Positions 1 to 5,466 of a stretch of 10,658 bases of DNA are shown here, in pieces (the stretch's first letter is position 1; every line of letters starts with the position of its first letter). Source of the DNA: Candidatus Parcubacteria bacterium. Its GTDB lineage: Bacteria; Patescibacteriota; Minisyncoccia; 2-02-FULL-40-12; GWA2-44-9. Under the pieces are notes generated by a model. That model had not been told where the DNA came from. It was given only the letters and a program-made list of their open reading frames with translations, and did no database searches. A program made the translations under genes and the position numbers. The stretch spans positions 1 to 10,658 of the forward strand of contig JAIFWG010000016.1 in the NCBI GenBank assembly GCA_019662005.1, read 5' to 3'.

Positions 1-142
1 GATCTTGTCCGCCACGGCGAGGTCCGCCACGGCCTTGCCCACTGTTGCGTCCACCAAAACCACCTCGGCCGCCCATAGGTGGTCGTGTGTCTTTGCTTGG
101 TTCAGGAGAAGCTGGTTGTTGTACTGGGGTTAATGGTTCCAT
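1..142 (-). CDS. rpsE: 30S ribosomal protein S5, N-terminal fragment (gene runs off the window)
   Basis: S5 is a small-subunit protein near the mRNA entry channel and decoding centre. Only the first 47 codons are in the window, so the family domain itself is not visible. The call rests on position directly after rplR, as in spc operons, and on an ATG 4 nt after the rplR stop. The visible part is not a folded domain. It starts with a Pro/Gln/Ser stretch (residues 1-22) and continues as a Gly/Arg-rich segment (residues 24-45) with several RGG or GRGG units. Extra N-terminal residues before the S5 dsRNA-binding domain are common in small-genome bacteria, but an RGG-type one is notable. No Shine-Dalgarno sequence precedes the ATG. 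An alternative is a short unrelated Gly-rich ORF, which the synteny makes unlikely. Confidence 0.8.
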   Translation of the reverse strand, partial: MEPLTPVQQPASPEPSKDTRPPMGGRGGFGGRNSGQGRGGPRRGGQD

Positions 143-146
143 ATAT

Positions 147-503
147 TTAAATTTTTATTCCGCTATTTCGCAATCCGTCGGCAACAGCTTTAACTCGGCC
201 GTGATATTTAAATCCACCTCGGTCAAACACAGCTTCATTTATACCCTTTTCTTTCATTTGTTCTGCTACTTTTTGACCAATTGTGGTTGCGACTTCAGTC
301 TTTGTTCCTTTAACTATAGATTTTTTCTTTGATACAACCTTGCTACTCATAAGGGTCTTACCAGTTGTGTCGTCGATAACTTGAACAAAGATATGCTGGT
401 TACTTTTATAAACCGCAACACGAGGGCGGGTAGATGTGCCTTTAATCAAAGAACGGATTCTTCGGTGTCTAGTAACTCTATGTTGTGATTTTTTATTTGT
501 CAT
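147..503 (-). CDS. rplR: 50S ribosomal protein L18
   Basis: L18 binds 5S rRNA and, with L5, helps dock it in the central protuberance of the large subunit. The 118-residue product has normal family length. It shows the basic N-terminus with RHRRIR (12-17), the GTSTRPRVAVYKSNQHIF core (22-39) and the C-terminal FDRGGFKYHGRV block (93-104), which are hallmarks of the family. It lies between rplF and rpsE as in classical spc operons. A 65-nt gap with an inverted repeat separates it from rplF, whereas rpsE follows after 4 nt. The ATG has only a weak purine stretch upstream (GAAGAA). Nothing in the protein looks truncated. Confidence 0.97.
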   Translation of the reverse strand: MTNKKSQHRVTRHRRIRSLIKGTSTRPRVAVYKSNQHIFVQVIDDTTGKTLMSSKVVSKKKSIVKGTKTEVATTIGQKVAEQMKEKGINEAVFDRGGFKYHGRVKAVADGLRNSGIKI

Positions 504-520
504 ATAGTTCTTCTACAAAT

Positions 521-563
521 GATTTGGAAATCGTTGGGAAAAACCTTTTAAAGGTTTGTCCCA
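521..563 (-). other. Inverted repeats in the rplF-rplR gap
   Basis: The 65-nt gap (504-568) holds a hairpin with arms 541-548 and 550-557 (AAACCTTT / AAAGGTTT). After one mismatch, five further pairs extend it (535-539 with 559-563). A second small inverted repeat, GATTT-GG-AAATC, lies at 521-532, just downstream in the transcript. No run of U follows, so a simple intrinsic terminator is unlikely. It may be an RNA processing, stability or translational control element. The structure is visible in the sequence; the function is unknown. Confidence 0.5.
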
Positions 564-568
564 CGCTT

Positions 569-1114
569 TTATCCTGAAGCTACAGCTTTTTTACCTGCTT
601 TTCGGCGTATAATTTCTTCTTGGTATCTGATACCGCTACCTTTGTAAGGTTCTGGCAATCGATAGGAGCGGATATTGGCAGCAATCTTTCCTACTAATTC
701 TTTATCTATCCCCTGCACACGAATAGAACTTTTTTCAGTTTTGAAAGTTATGCCTTCTGCTCCTTTGATCAAAATTGGATGAGAAAATCCAAGTCCTAAT
801 TCCAAGTCATTTCCTTTTACGGTAGCTTTGTATCCAACTCCCTGGAACTCCAGAACTCGCTCAAATCCTTCAGTTACTCCTTTGATCATATTTTGAATCA
901 AAGACCGAGTAAGACCCCATACTATTTTCTGGTCTCGATTTCGTTCTCCCATTGGAGTAACAAATAATTGGTCATCTTTTAATTCCACCTGAACAGTTGG
1001 GTAAATTTCTTGAGATAGTTCCCCCTTAGGCCCTTTAGCAGAAATCAAATTCTCGGTGAGTTTTATCTCAACACCTTTGGGAACTTGAATTGGTTTTTTT
1101 CCGATTTTAGACAT
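569..1114 (-). CDS. rplF: 50S ribosomal protein L6
   Basis: L6 binds 23S rRNA near the sarcin-ricin loop, at the factor-binding site used by EF-G and EF-Tu. The 181-residue product has normal length with the two repeated alpha/beta domains (about 1-82 and 83-181). Diagnostic segments are MSKIGKKPI at the start, GVGYKA (92-97), LGLGFSHP (106-113) and PEPYKGSGIRY (154-164), followed by a basic tail. The start is the only sensible ATG, because MSKIGKKPI is the family's usual N-terminus. It lies 9 nt after rpsH with no Shine-Dalgarno sequence. The 65 nt before rplR contain an inverted repeat. Confidence 0.98.
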   Translation of the reverse strand: MSKIGKKPIQVPKGVEIKLTENLISAKGPKGELSQEIYPTVQVELKDDQLFVTPMGERNRDQKIVWGLTRSLIQNMIKGVTEGFERVLEFQGVGYKATVKGNDLELGLGFSHPILIKGAEGITFKTEKSSIRVQGIDKELVGKIAANIRSYRLPEPYKGSGIRYQEEIIRRKAGKKAVASG

Positions 1115-1123
1115 TTGATTTTT

Positions 1124-1522
1124 TTACCAAATCTCGCAGATAATTTCTCCCCCTATTTTTTGTTTCCAGGCATCTTTTGAATTCATCACGCCTTTTGAGG
1201 TAGAGATGATAGCTAACCCATAACCAGATCGCACAGGCCGAATTTCTTCTGCCTTAATGTACATCCGACGAGATGGACGACTTATCATTTTTACCCCATG
1301 CAATGCACCAACCCCATTGGTATATTTAAGAACCAATGCCAAGTACTCATGTTCGCTCTTTTTGATCTTTTTGTTTCTGCGATCGATCTCAGCAATATAA
1401 CCGGAATCTTTCAAAATTGAAGCGATAGTAAGCTTGATCTTTGAAAATGGAACAAGGATCTCGGAGTGCCGAGCCATTTGAGCGTTCTTTATTTGAACTA
1501 ACATGTTTGCTATTGGTGACAT
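1124..1522 (-). CDS. rpsH: 30S ribosomal protein S8
   Basis: S8 is a primary 16S rRNA-binding protein of the 30S body, and in Escherichia coli it represses the spc operon by binding its mRNA. The 132-residue product has family length. It starts MSPIANML, a slightly shortened form of the usual DPIADML start. It carries SRPSRRMY (81-88) and the signature STSKGVM (107-113), and ends GGEIICEIW. It is spaced 9 nt from both rpsN and rplF, so all three are probably on one transcript. No Shine-Dalgarno sequence is seen. Whether S8 binds any of the hairpins in this window cannot be judged from sequence alone. Confidence 0.98.
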   Translation of the reverse strand: MSPIANMLVQIKNAQMARHSEILVPFSKIKLTIASILKDSGYIAEIDRRNKKIKKSEHEYLALVLKYTNGVGALHGVKMISRPSRRMYIKAEEIRPVRSGYGLAIISTSKGVMNSKDAWKQKIGGEIICEIW

Positions 1523-1531
1523 GATTTTTGT

Positions 1532-1717
1532 TTACCAGCTTGATTTTTTAACTCCTGGCAATAATCCTTGACTAGCTAATTCTCTAAAATGAATACGGCA
1601 CAATCCAAATTCTCGCATATAACCACCTTTACGGCCGCACAAAAAGCAACGTGAAACTTTTCTCGATGAGAATTTAGGTTTTTTATTAGCTCGTGCAATG
1701 ATTGATTTTTTTGCCAT
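1532..1717 (-). CDS. rpsN: 30S ribosomal protein S14, short zinc-binding type
   Basis: S14 sits in the 30S head near S3 and S10. At 61 residues this is the short, zinc-ligand form (often called rpsZ, S14 type Z) rather than the roughly 100-residue zinc-free form. Ligand candidates are C24 and C27 (CFLC), C40 and position 43, where the usual fourth cysteine is histidine (CRIHFREL). This would make a C3H site. The C-terminus GVKKSSW is typical. The gene follows rplE after a 69-nt gap with a strong hairpin and precedes rpsH by 9 nt. The ATG has no Shine-Dalgarno sequence. Zinc binding is inferred from ligand pattern and family knowledge. Confidence 0.97.
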   Translation of the reverse strand: MAKKSIIARANKKPKFSSRKVSRCFLCGRKGGYMREFGLCRIHFRELASQGLLPGVKKSSW

Positions 1718-1740
1718 ATATATTTTCTAGCTTTAGTAGC

Positions 1741-1778
1741 TAGCCATTAGGTATTAGCGGTCTAAACCCTAATGGCTA
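1741..1778 (-). other. Hairpin in the rplE-rpsN gap
   Basis: Arms 1741-1751 (TAGCCATTAGG) and 1768-1778 (CCTAATGGCTA) form a perfect 11-bp stem. An inner 4-bp stem, TTAG (1754-1757) with CTAA (1762-1765), lies inside, separated by a 2x2 internal loop. A smaller inverted repeat, CTAGC (1727-1731) and GCTAG (1739-1743), overlaps the downstream arm by 3 nt and could compete with it. No U-run follows, so intrinsic termination is unlikely. It sits in an otherwise compact operon about 23 nt before the rpsN ATG, which fits a regulatory or processing hairpin. The function is unknown. Confidence 0.55.
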
Positions 1779-1786
1779 ACAACCAA

Positions 1787-2329
1787 TTACTTTTGAATAG
1801 GAAACCCGATTCCTTTTAGCAATGCAACTCCTTGTTCTTTATTTGTAGCGGTAGTAGTTACAGTTATTTGCAGGCTAAAAATATCTTTAACATTTTCATA
1901 ATTTAACTCCGGAAAAATGCTTGATTCCTTCAATCCAAGATTTAAATTACCTGATGTATCAAAATGCTTGCTATCAATACCGCGGAAATCTCTTGATCTA
2001 GGAAGAGCGATTGTAACAAGTCTCTCAATAAAATCATACATCCGCTTTCCTCGTAATGTTACTGAAATTCCAACTGGAACTCCTTGTCGAATCTTGAAGC
2101 TTGCAATAGACTTTTTAGCATTTCGGAATACTGGGCGCTGACCTGATATCTTAGCGATATCGCCAGCAATGCGTTCTAATACTTTATCTTCTTTTGATAA
2201 ACGTCCGACACCAATATTAATTGTAACCTTTGTAACCTTTGGTACTGCCATCACATTATCAATCTTAAATTCCTTCTGCAGTGCAGGAATTACGGACTTT
2301 CTATAATGTTGGATGATAGTTGTTGACAT
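1787..2329 (-). CDS. rplE: 50S ribosomal protein L5
   Basis: L5 binds 5S rRNA and contacts the P-site tRNA and the S13 bridge from the central protuberance. The 180-residue product has normal family length. It contains VPKVTKVTINIGVG (29-42), GQRPVFRNAKKSIASFK (63-79), TLRGKRMYDF (91-100) and RDFRG (113-117), and ends with TTTATNKEQGVALLKGIGFP. The chosen ATG gives the usual short N-terminal helix before NVMAVPK. It is separated from rplX by 45 nt that contain a plausible promoter, and from rpsN by a 69-nt hairpin-containing gap. The gene is therefore flanked by the only sizeable spacers in this stretch. No Shine-Dalgarno sequence is present. Confidence 0.98.
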   Translation of the reverse strand: MSTTIIQHYRKSVIPALQKEFKIDNVMAVPKVTKVTINIGVGRLSKEDKVLERIAGDIAKISGQRPVFRNAKKSIASFKIRQGVPVGISVTLRGKRMYDFIERLVTIALPRSRDFRGIDSKHFDTSGNLNLGLKESSIFPELNYENVKDIFSLQITVTTTATNKEQGVALLKGIGFPIQK

Positions 2330-2345
2330 ATTAAGTGCGGATAAT

Positions 2346-2373
2346 ATTATACACGATTTTCACAATTTCGCAA
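2346..2373 (-). promoter_or_regulatory. Candidate internal promoter upstream of rplE
   Basis: On the minus strand, TTGCGA (2373-2368), a 16-nt spacer and a perfect TATAAT (2351-2346) fill the 45-nt gap between the rplX stop and the rplE ATG. Transcription would start only about 10 nt before rplE. The -10 is perfect and the -35 matches 4 of 6. The AT-rich background makes chance matches possible. Confidence 0.4.
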
Positions 2374-2374
2374 T

Positions 2375-2680
2375 TTATATAACTGCCTGACACTTGCGGC
2401 AAATTCGATCTTTACGGTCACCATCAATTCGATAACCGATTCGTGTTTGCTGATTACATGACTTACAGATAAGAGCAACGGCAGCGGCATTGATAGCACG
2501 TTCCTTTGAAATTATCTGACCTTTCTGGCCTTGCTGTCTGGCTCGGGTATGTTTCTTTATTAAATTCAATCCTTCGACAATAATCTTGCCATCAGATGGG
2601 AATGTAGCAGAAATCTTGCCAGTTTTACCTCGATCTTTTCCTGCTAACATTTTTACATTGTCTCCTTTGTGTAATTTCAT
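2375..2680 (-). CDS. rplX: 50S ribosomal protein L24, zinc-ribbon type
   Basis: L24 is an early assembly protein of the large subunit, located near the tunnel exit. The 101-residue product begins with the KOW-type segment MKLHKGDNVKMLAGKDRGKTG (first 20 residues and on), followed by IIVEGLNLIKKHTR. The C-terminus has two CxxC pairs, C72/C75 (CKSC) and C94/C97 (CRKC), flanking an RIGYRI strand. This pattern is found in the zinc-binding subset of bacterial L24. It follows rplN after 4 nt, with no Shine-Dalgarno sequence before the ATG. A perfect AAAGGAG occurs inside codons 5-7, but it only encodes part of the conserved HKGD motif. Zinc binding is an inference. Confidence 0.97.
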   Translation of the reverse strand: MKLHKGDNVKMLAGKDRGKTGKISATFPSDGKIIVEGLNLIKKHTRARQQGQKGQIISKERAINAAAVALICKSCNQQTRIGYRIDGDRKDRICRKCQAVI

Positions 2681-2684
2681 GTAT

Positions 2685-3050
2685 TTAAACTAATTCTTGA
2701 GCCAATGAAGCGATGGTATTATAGCCTCGTTCTTTTAATTCTCTAGGGATCGGTCCGAAAATACGGCCGCCTTTTGGCTCTACGCCATCAAGGATCACAA
2801 CAGCATTATCATCAAATCGGATATAGGTTCCATCCTTGCGTCGAAATGGTTTTCTCTGACGAACAACTACGGCTTTCAATACATCCTTCTTCTTAACCAG
2901 CTTTCTTGGTTCTGCTGACTTTACTGACACCACAACCACATCTCCGATTTGAGCATAGCGTCTGCGAGAACCTCCGAGCACCTTAAACACGCCAACTTTT
3001 TTGGCTCCGGAATTATCAGCTACATCTACTATTGATCTAAGTTGAAGCAT
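2685..3050 (-). CDS. rplN: 50S ribosomal protein L14
   Basis: L14 lies at the subunit interface, contacts 16S rRNA helix 14 and is the docking site for the silencing factor RsfS. The 121-residue product is the usual size. Family marks are DNSGAK (12-17), the [16 protein letters not shown] strand region (29-44), FDDNAVVIL (79-87) and [11 protein letters not shown] (95-105). It lies 17 nt after rpsQ and 4 nt before rplX in standard order. The ATG is preceded by an AT-rich stretch without a Shine-Dalgarno sequence. No anomaly was seen. Confidence 0.98.
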   Translation of the reverse strand: MLQLRSIVDVADNSGAKKVGVFKVLGGSRRRYAQIGDVVVVSVKSAEPRKLVKKKDVLKAVVVRQRKPFRRKDGTYIRFDDNAVVILDGVEPKGGRIFGPIPRELKERGYNTIASLAQELV

Positions 3051-3067
3051 GGTTTAAAAATTCTAAA

Positions 3068-3319
3068 TTAATTAAGTTTACCCATTACTAACCAGTGCTT
3101 TTCTTTCGAAATAGGTCTGGTTTCACGAATAACTACTTTATCGCCCACATGGTATTCATTATTTGGATCGTGAGCTTTAAATTTCTGGGTTACTTTAAAA
3201 TATTTCTTATACTTGGCATGTTTTTTCATGCGTAAAACCGCAACGACAACAGTCTTGTCCATCTTGTCAGAAACTACGAATCCTTTTAGCGATCTATATT
3301 GTGGCGTTTGGTTTGTCAT
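3068..3319 (-). CDS. rpsQ: 30S ribosomal protein S17
   Basis: S17 is an OB-fold protein that binds 16S rRNA early in 30S assembly. The 83-residue product matches the family length. It has [16 protein letters not shown] (11-26) at the first strand and the signature [18 protein letters not shown] (59-76), where the RPISKxKxW pattern is diagnostic. Only 1 nt separates its ATG from the rpmC stop, so reinitiation or coupling is likely. No Shine-Dalgarno sequence is seen. Confidence 0.98.
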   Translation of the reverse strand: MTNQTPQYRSLKGFVVSDKMDKTVVVAVLRMKKHAKYKKYFKVTQKFKAHDPNNEYHVGDKVVIRETRPISKEKHWLVMGKLN

Positions 3320-3320
3320 A

Positions 3321-3500
3321 TTATACGTTTAATGCAGTTAACACTCTGGCAATGTTTCTTTTAACCTGCTTAATTTCGTTTGTGTTTTTTAACTTTTTGT
3401 CAGCCAATTGAAACGTTAAACTTGTAAGCTGCGATCGTAACTCGGTCAGCGTTGCTGACAGTTCGGCTTTTGATTTATTTGTTTCAAATTTATTTCGCAT
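3321..3500 (-). CDS. rpmC: 50S ribosomal protein L29
   Basis: L29 is a small helical hairpin protein at the polypeptide tunnel exit beside L23, where nascent-chain factors dock. I translated it directly from the minus strand: 59 residues, starting [18 protein letters not shown] and ending [10 protein letters not shown], with TAA at 3323-3321. The composition fits L29: a first helix rich in Leu/Glu (12-32), then a second containing [15 protein letters not shown], which corresponds to the usual helix with the KxxRRxIAR motif. It sits 2 nt after the rplP stop and 1 nt before the rpsQ ATG, exactly where rpmC belongs. The N-terminal sequence is divergent, so identification relies on the C-terminal helix, the size and the order. 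Confidence 0.9.
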   Translation of the reverse strand: MRNKFETNKSKAELSATLTELRSQLTSLTFQLADKKLKNTNEIKQVKRNIARVLTALNV

Positions 3501-3502
3501 GT

Positions 3503-3904
3503 TTATCGGCTTACAACTTTGGTTTTAATAGGTAATTTGTGTGCTCCTCGGGTTAATGCTTCTCGAGCAGTAGCTTCAGGCAATCCATCAATTTCAAATA
3601 GGATACGACCAATTTCTACTGGCGCGACAAAGTGCGATAATGCACCTCGGCCGCCGCCCATACCCTTGGTTCCCCCACTGCTTGTTCGGGGCTTGTCTGG
3701 AAAAACTCGCAACCATATTTTCCCACCACGTTGGATATATCTAGTCATTACTCGGCGGGCAGATTCTAATTGATTGGATTTCAACCAAGTTGATTCTTCA
3801 GCCTTAAGCCCGAAACTACCAAAACTCAACTGGGTACCGCGAGATGCGTACTCTTTGTGATGTCCTTTATGAGTTTTTGTATGTTTTACTCGAGCGGGTT
3901 GCAT
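3503..3904 (-). CDS. rplP: 50S ribosomal protein L16
   Basis: L16 is a late-assembling protein that contacts A-site tRNA near the peptidyl-transferase centre. The 133-residue product is close to the usual length. Family marks are RGTQLSFGSFGLKA (22-35), ESARRVMTRYIQRGGKIWLRVFPDKP (47-72) and the C-terminal KLPIKTKVV. The loop that follows VFPDKP is unusual. It reads TSSGGTKGMGGGRG (74-87) where many bacteria have a charged RMGKGKG-type stretch, so the arginine that is hydroxylated in Escherichia coli L16 does not appear to be kept in place. A likely promoter overlaps the end of rpsC, 8 nt before the ATG, and rpmC follows after 2 nt. Confidence 0.97.
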   Translation of the reverse strand: MQPARVKHTKTHKGHHKEYASRGTQLSFGSFGLKAEESTWLKSNQLESARRVMTRYIQRGGKIWLRVFPDKPRTSSGGTKGMGGGRGALSHFVAPVEIGRILFEIDGLPEATAREALTRGAHKLPIKTKVVSR

Positions 3905-3912
3905 GGTAGTAT

Positions 3913-3941
3913 ATTATAGCTAATTTTTTATTATTTGTCGA
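3913..3941 (-). promoter_or_regulatory. Candidate internal promoter upstream of rplP, possibly leaderless
   Basis: On the minus strand, TCGACA (3941-3936, 5 of 6 matches), a 17-nt spacer and a perfect TATAAT (3918-3913) lie over the rpsC stop and the rpsC-rplP gap. Only 8 nt separate the -10 from the rplP ATG, so a start about 7 nt downstream would give an mRNA with almost no leader. The region is AT-rich, so this could be chance. Confidence 0.45.
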
Positions 3942-4569
3942 ATTTTTCTCCTTTATAGATCCACACCTTGATTCCGATTGTTCCATAAGTGGTGTGGGCT
4001 GTATCCTTTGCATAATCAATATCTGCTCGCAAAGTTTGTAATGGAAGATTGCCTTCTTCTAAGTGCTCGGAACGAGCAATTTCTGCTCCGTCCAAACGAC
4101 CGCCTAATTGAATCTTCGCGCCCTTAACTTGCTTGCTTGCTATGATCTTAGCTAAAGTCTGTTTCATGATCCGTCTAAATGGTATTCGTTTTTCAATCTG
4201 ATCAACGATTGATTCGGCCATAATTCGTGCTGAAGTTTCTGGGCTCTTAAGTTCTTGAACTTCGATCTTTATTGAAACTTTTTTCTTGAGCAATCCATTG
4301 ATTATCTTGCGCAAATCTTCAATACCAGTTCCGCCTCGGCCTATCAATAATCCGGGACGGGCAGTTATAATAATAACGTTCAAAGCATTTGAGCCTCTTT
4401 CAATTTGAATATCAGCAACGCCCATGTGTTTGAGTTTTTTGTTGAGGTAGGTTCGGATTACTAAGTCATCCTTCAAGAAAGGAATATATTTTCGGCCGCC
4501 AAACCATCGGGAAGACCAATCCCGTTGTATGCCTAACCGTAATGATGTTGGAGAAATTTTTTGTCCCAT
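3931..4569 (-). CDS. rpsC: 30S ribosomal protein S3
   Basis: S3 forms part of the mRNA entry tunnel in the 30S head and contributes to the ribosome's helicase activity. The 212-residue product is slightly short for the family. It begins MGQKISPTSLRLGI, has a type-2 KH domain with the GxxG motif GRGG (77-80), and the basic FRRIMKQ segment (131-137) whose Arg/Lys residues line the entry channel in Escherichia coli. The C-terminal domain contains QLGGRLDGAEIAR and the conserved TTYGTIGIKVWIYKGE. It overlaps no neighbour, lying 4 nt after rplV and 26 nt before rplP. The last codons are part of a candidate promoter for rplP. No Shine-Dalgarno sequence is seen. Confidence 0.98.
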   Translation of the reverse strand: MGQKISPTSLRLGIQRDWSSRWFGGRKYIPFLKDDLVIRTYLNKKLKHMGVADIQIERGSNALNVIIITARPGLLIGRGGTGIEDLRKIINGLLKKKVSIKIEVQELKSPETSARIMAESIVDQIEKRIPFRRIMKQTLAKIIASKQVKGAKIQLGGRLDGAEIARSEHLEEGNLPLQTLRADIDYAKDTAHTTYGTIGIKVWIYKGEKFDK

Positions 4570-4573
4570 AGTA

Positions 4574-5107
4574 TTAAACTACTTTGCGTTGGAAGAATTT
4601 CTTCTTAACGCCAGTACCTTTTTTACCCAACTCTGTTTTAATTTCAGGTCGGTCTGTTTTTGGTTTAGCTTGGTGTTCGTGATTATGTTCATGATCATGA
4701 TCGTGATCGTCATGGTTATGATCATGGGTATGCTCTGTTTCTTTTGGCTGATTCTTGGCTTTTAATCCGGCCACACGTTCCTCTAATACGAGTTTAACGT
4801 GGCTTGTTTTCTTTTGGATCTCTCCAGCTCGTCCGAAAGCTTTTGGTCGGTATCTCTTTAACTTCATACCTTCATCTACATAAAATTCTTTAATAAAGAG
4901 ATTCTCCTTAACCATCCCAAAGTTGTTTTCTGCATTAGCTAGAGCTGAATGAATAAGTTTTATTAATGGACCAGAGGCTCGCTTGATAGCAAATTCAAGT
5001 TGTTCTATGGCACGGAGCGCATCTTTGCCTTTAACCAAGTTAACCACGGCTCGCACTTTGCGAGGAGACATTCTTAAGCTATTTAATTGGGCTTTAACTT
5101 GTGCCAT
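4574..5107 (-). CDS. rplV: 50S ribosomal protein L22 with histidine-rich C-terminal extension
   Basis: L22 lines the nascent peptide tunnel, where its beta-hairpin forms a constriction with L4. The conserved core is residues 1-113. It includes LRMSPRKVRAVVNLVKGK (11-28) and the tunnel hairpin with RYRPKAFGRAGEIQKKTSH (85-103). The product has 177 residues, whereas the family is usually about 110, so about 64 residues are extra. The extension has an acidic, histidine-rich block with ten histidines at positions 126-145, alternating with Asp, Glu, Asn and Thr. A Lys/Pro linker and a basic end (KKGTGVKKKFFQRKVV) follow. Such alternating His/Asp runs resemble metal-binding stretches in zinc or nickel proteins, but a function here is inference. 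The gene is 2 nt after rpsS and 4 nt before rpsC. Confidence 0.97.
   Translation of the reverse strand: MAQVKAQLNSLRMSPRKVRAVVNLVKGKDALRAIEQLEFAIKRASGPLIKLIHSALANAENNFGMVKENLFIKEFYVDEGMKLKRYRPKAFGRAGEIQKKTSHVKLVLEERVAGLKAKNQPKETEHTHDHNHDDHDHDHEHNHEHQAKPKTDRPEIKTELGKKGTGVKKKFFQRKVV
4673..4732 (-). repeat. Degenerate hexamer-like repeat encoding the L22 His/Asp tail
   Basis: The DNA coding for L22 residues 126-145 is a degenerate tandem of CAT/CAC codons alternating with GAT, GAC, AAC, AAT and GAA. On the plus strand it reads as repeated ATGATC and GTGATC units around 4685-4728. The simple-repeat character suggests growth by slippage, and it stays in frame. No frameshift is visible. Confidence 0.7.
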
Positions 5108-5109
5108 AT

Positions 5110-5463
5110 TTATTTCTTTTCTGGTTTAGCCTCAGCTGCAGGAGCTTTGGCGGCTTGAGCTGCATCGATTTCTTTTTGTCGAGCTGCTGCTTCTAATTCA
5201 CGTTGCATACGACCGCCATGACGTGAAAACTTTCTTGTGTGGGAAAACTCGCCTAACTTATGTCCGATCATGTCTTCTGTGACAAATACTGGAATATGAA
5301 TGCGACCATTGTGAACACCAAAAGTAAAGCCGAGCATCTCTGGAACAATGGTGCAAGCTCGAGCCCAAGTCTTAATTATGGTCTTATCGCCCGCTCTTAA
5401 CTTAGCCACCTTTTTAAGTAGTCGTTCGTCCACGTATGGTCCTTTTTTGAGTGATCGTGACAT
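5110..5463 (-). CDS. rpsS: 30S ribosomal protein S19 with Ala/Lys-rich C-terminal extension
   Basis: S19 is in the 30S head and, with S13, contacts the A-site tRNA and the 50S subunit. The core occupies residues 1-90: [18 protein letters not shown], then [25 protein letters not shown], with the signature [13 protein letters not shown] at 67-79. The product is 117 residues against about 92 for the family. The additional 25 are a low-complexity Ala/Glu/Lys tail ([19 protein letters not shown] and on), probably helical or disordered. It lies 3 nt after rplB and 2 nt before rplV. The ATG has no Shine-Dalgarno sequence. Confidence 0.98.
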   Translation of the reverse strand: MSRSLKKGPYVDERLLKKVAKLRAGDKTIIKTWARACTIVPEMLGFTFGVHNGRIHIPVFVTEDMIGHKLGEFSHTRKFSRHGGRMQRELEAAARQKEIDAAQAAKAPAAEAKPEKK

Positions 5464-5466
5464 GGT

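Noticed and set aside
45..332. Plus-strand ORFs here and elsewhere, for example 1917-2141, 5348-5734, 8882-9172 and 9496-9777.
   Set aside because: All lie opposite strongly conserved minus-strand genes, resemble no known family and show no ribosome binding site or promoter. They are antisense shadows.
1741..1778. Intrinsic terminator after rplE.
   Set aside because: The hairpin is strong but no U run follows, and rpsN comes about 23 nt later without a promoter match.
2645..2680. Internal start of rplX at codon 11 behind a perfect AAAGGAG.
   Set aside because: The first ten residues match the L24 N-terminus (MKxHKGD), and the AAAGGAG is simply the codons of the conserved KGD motif.
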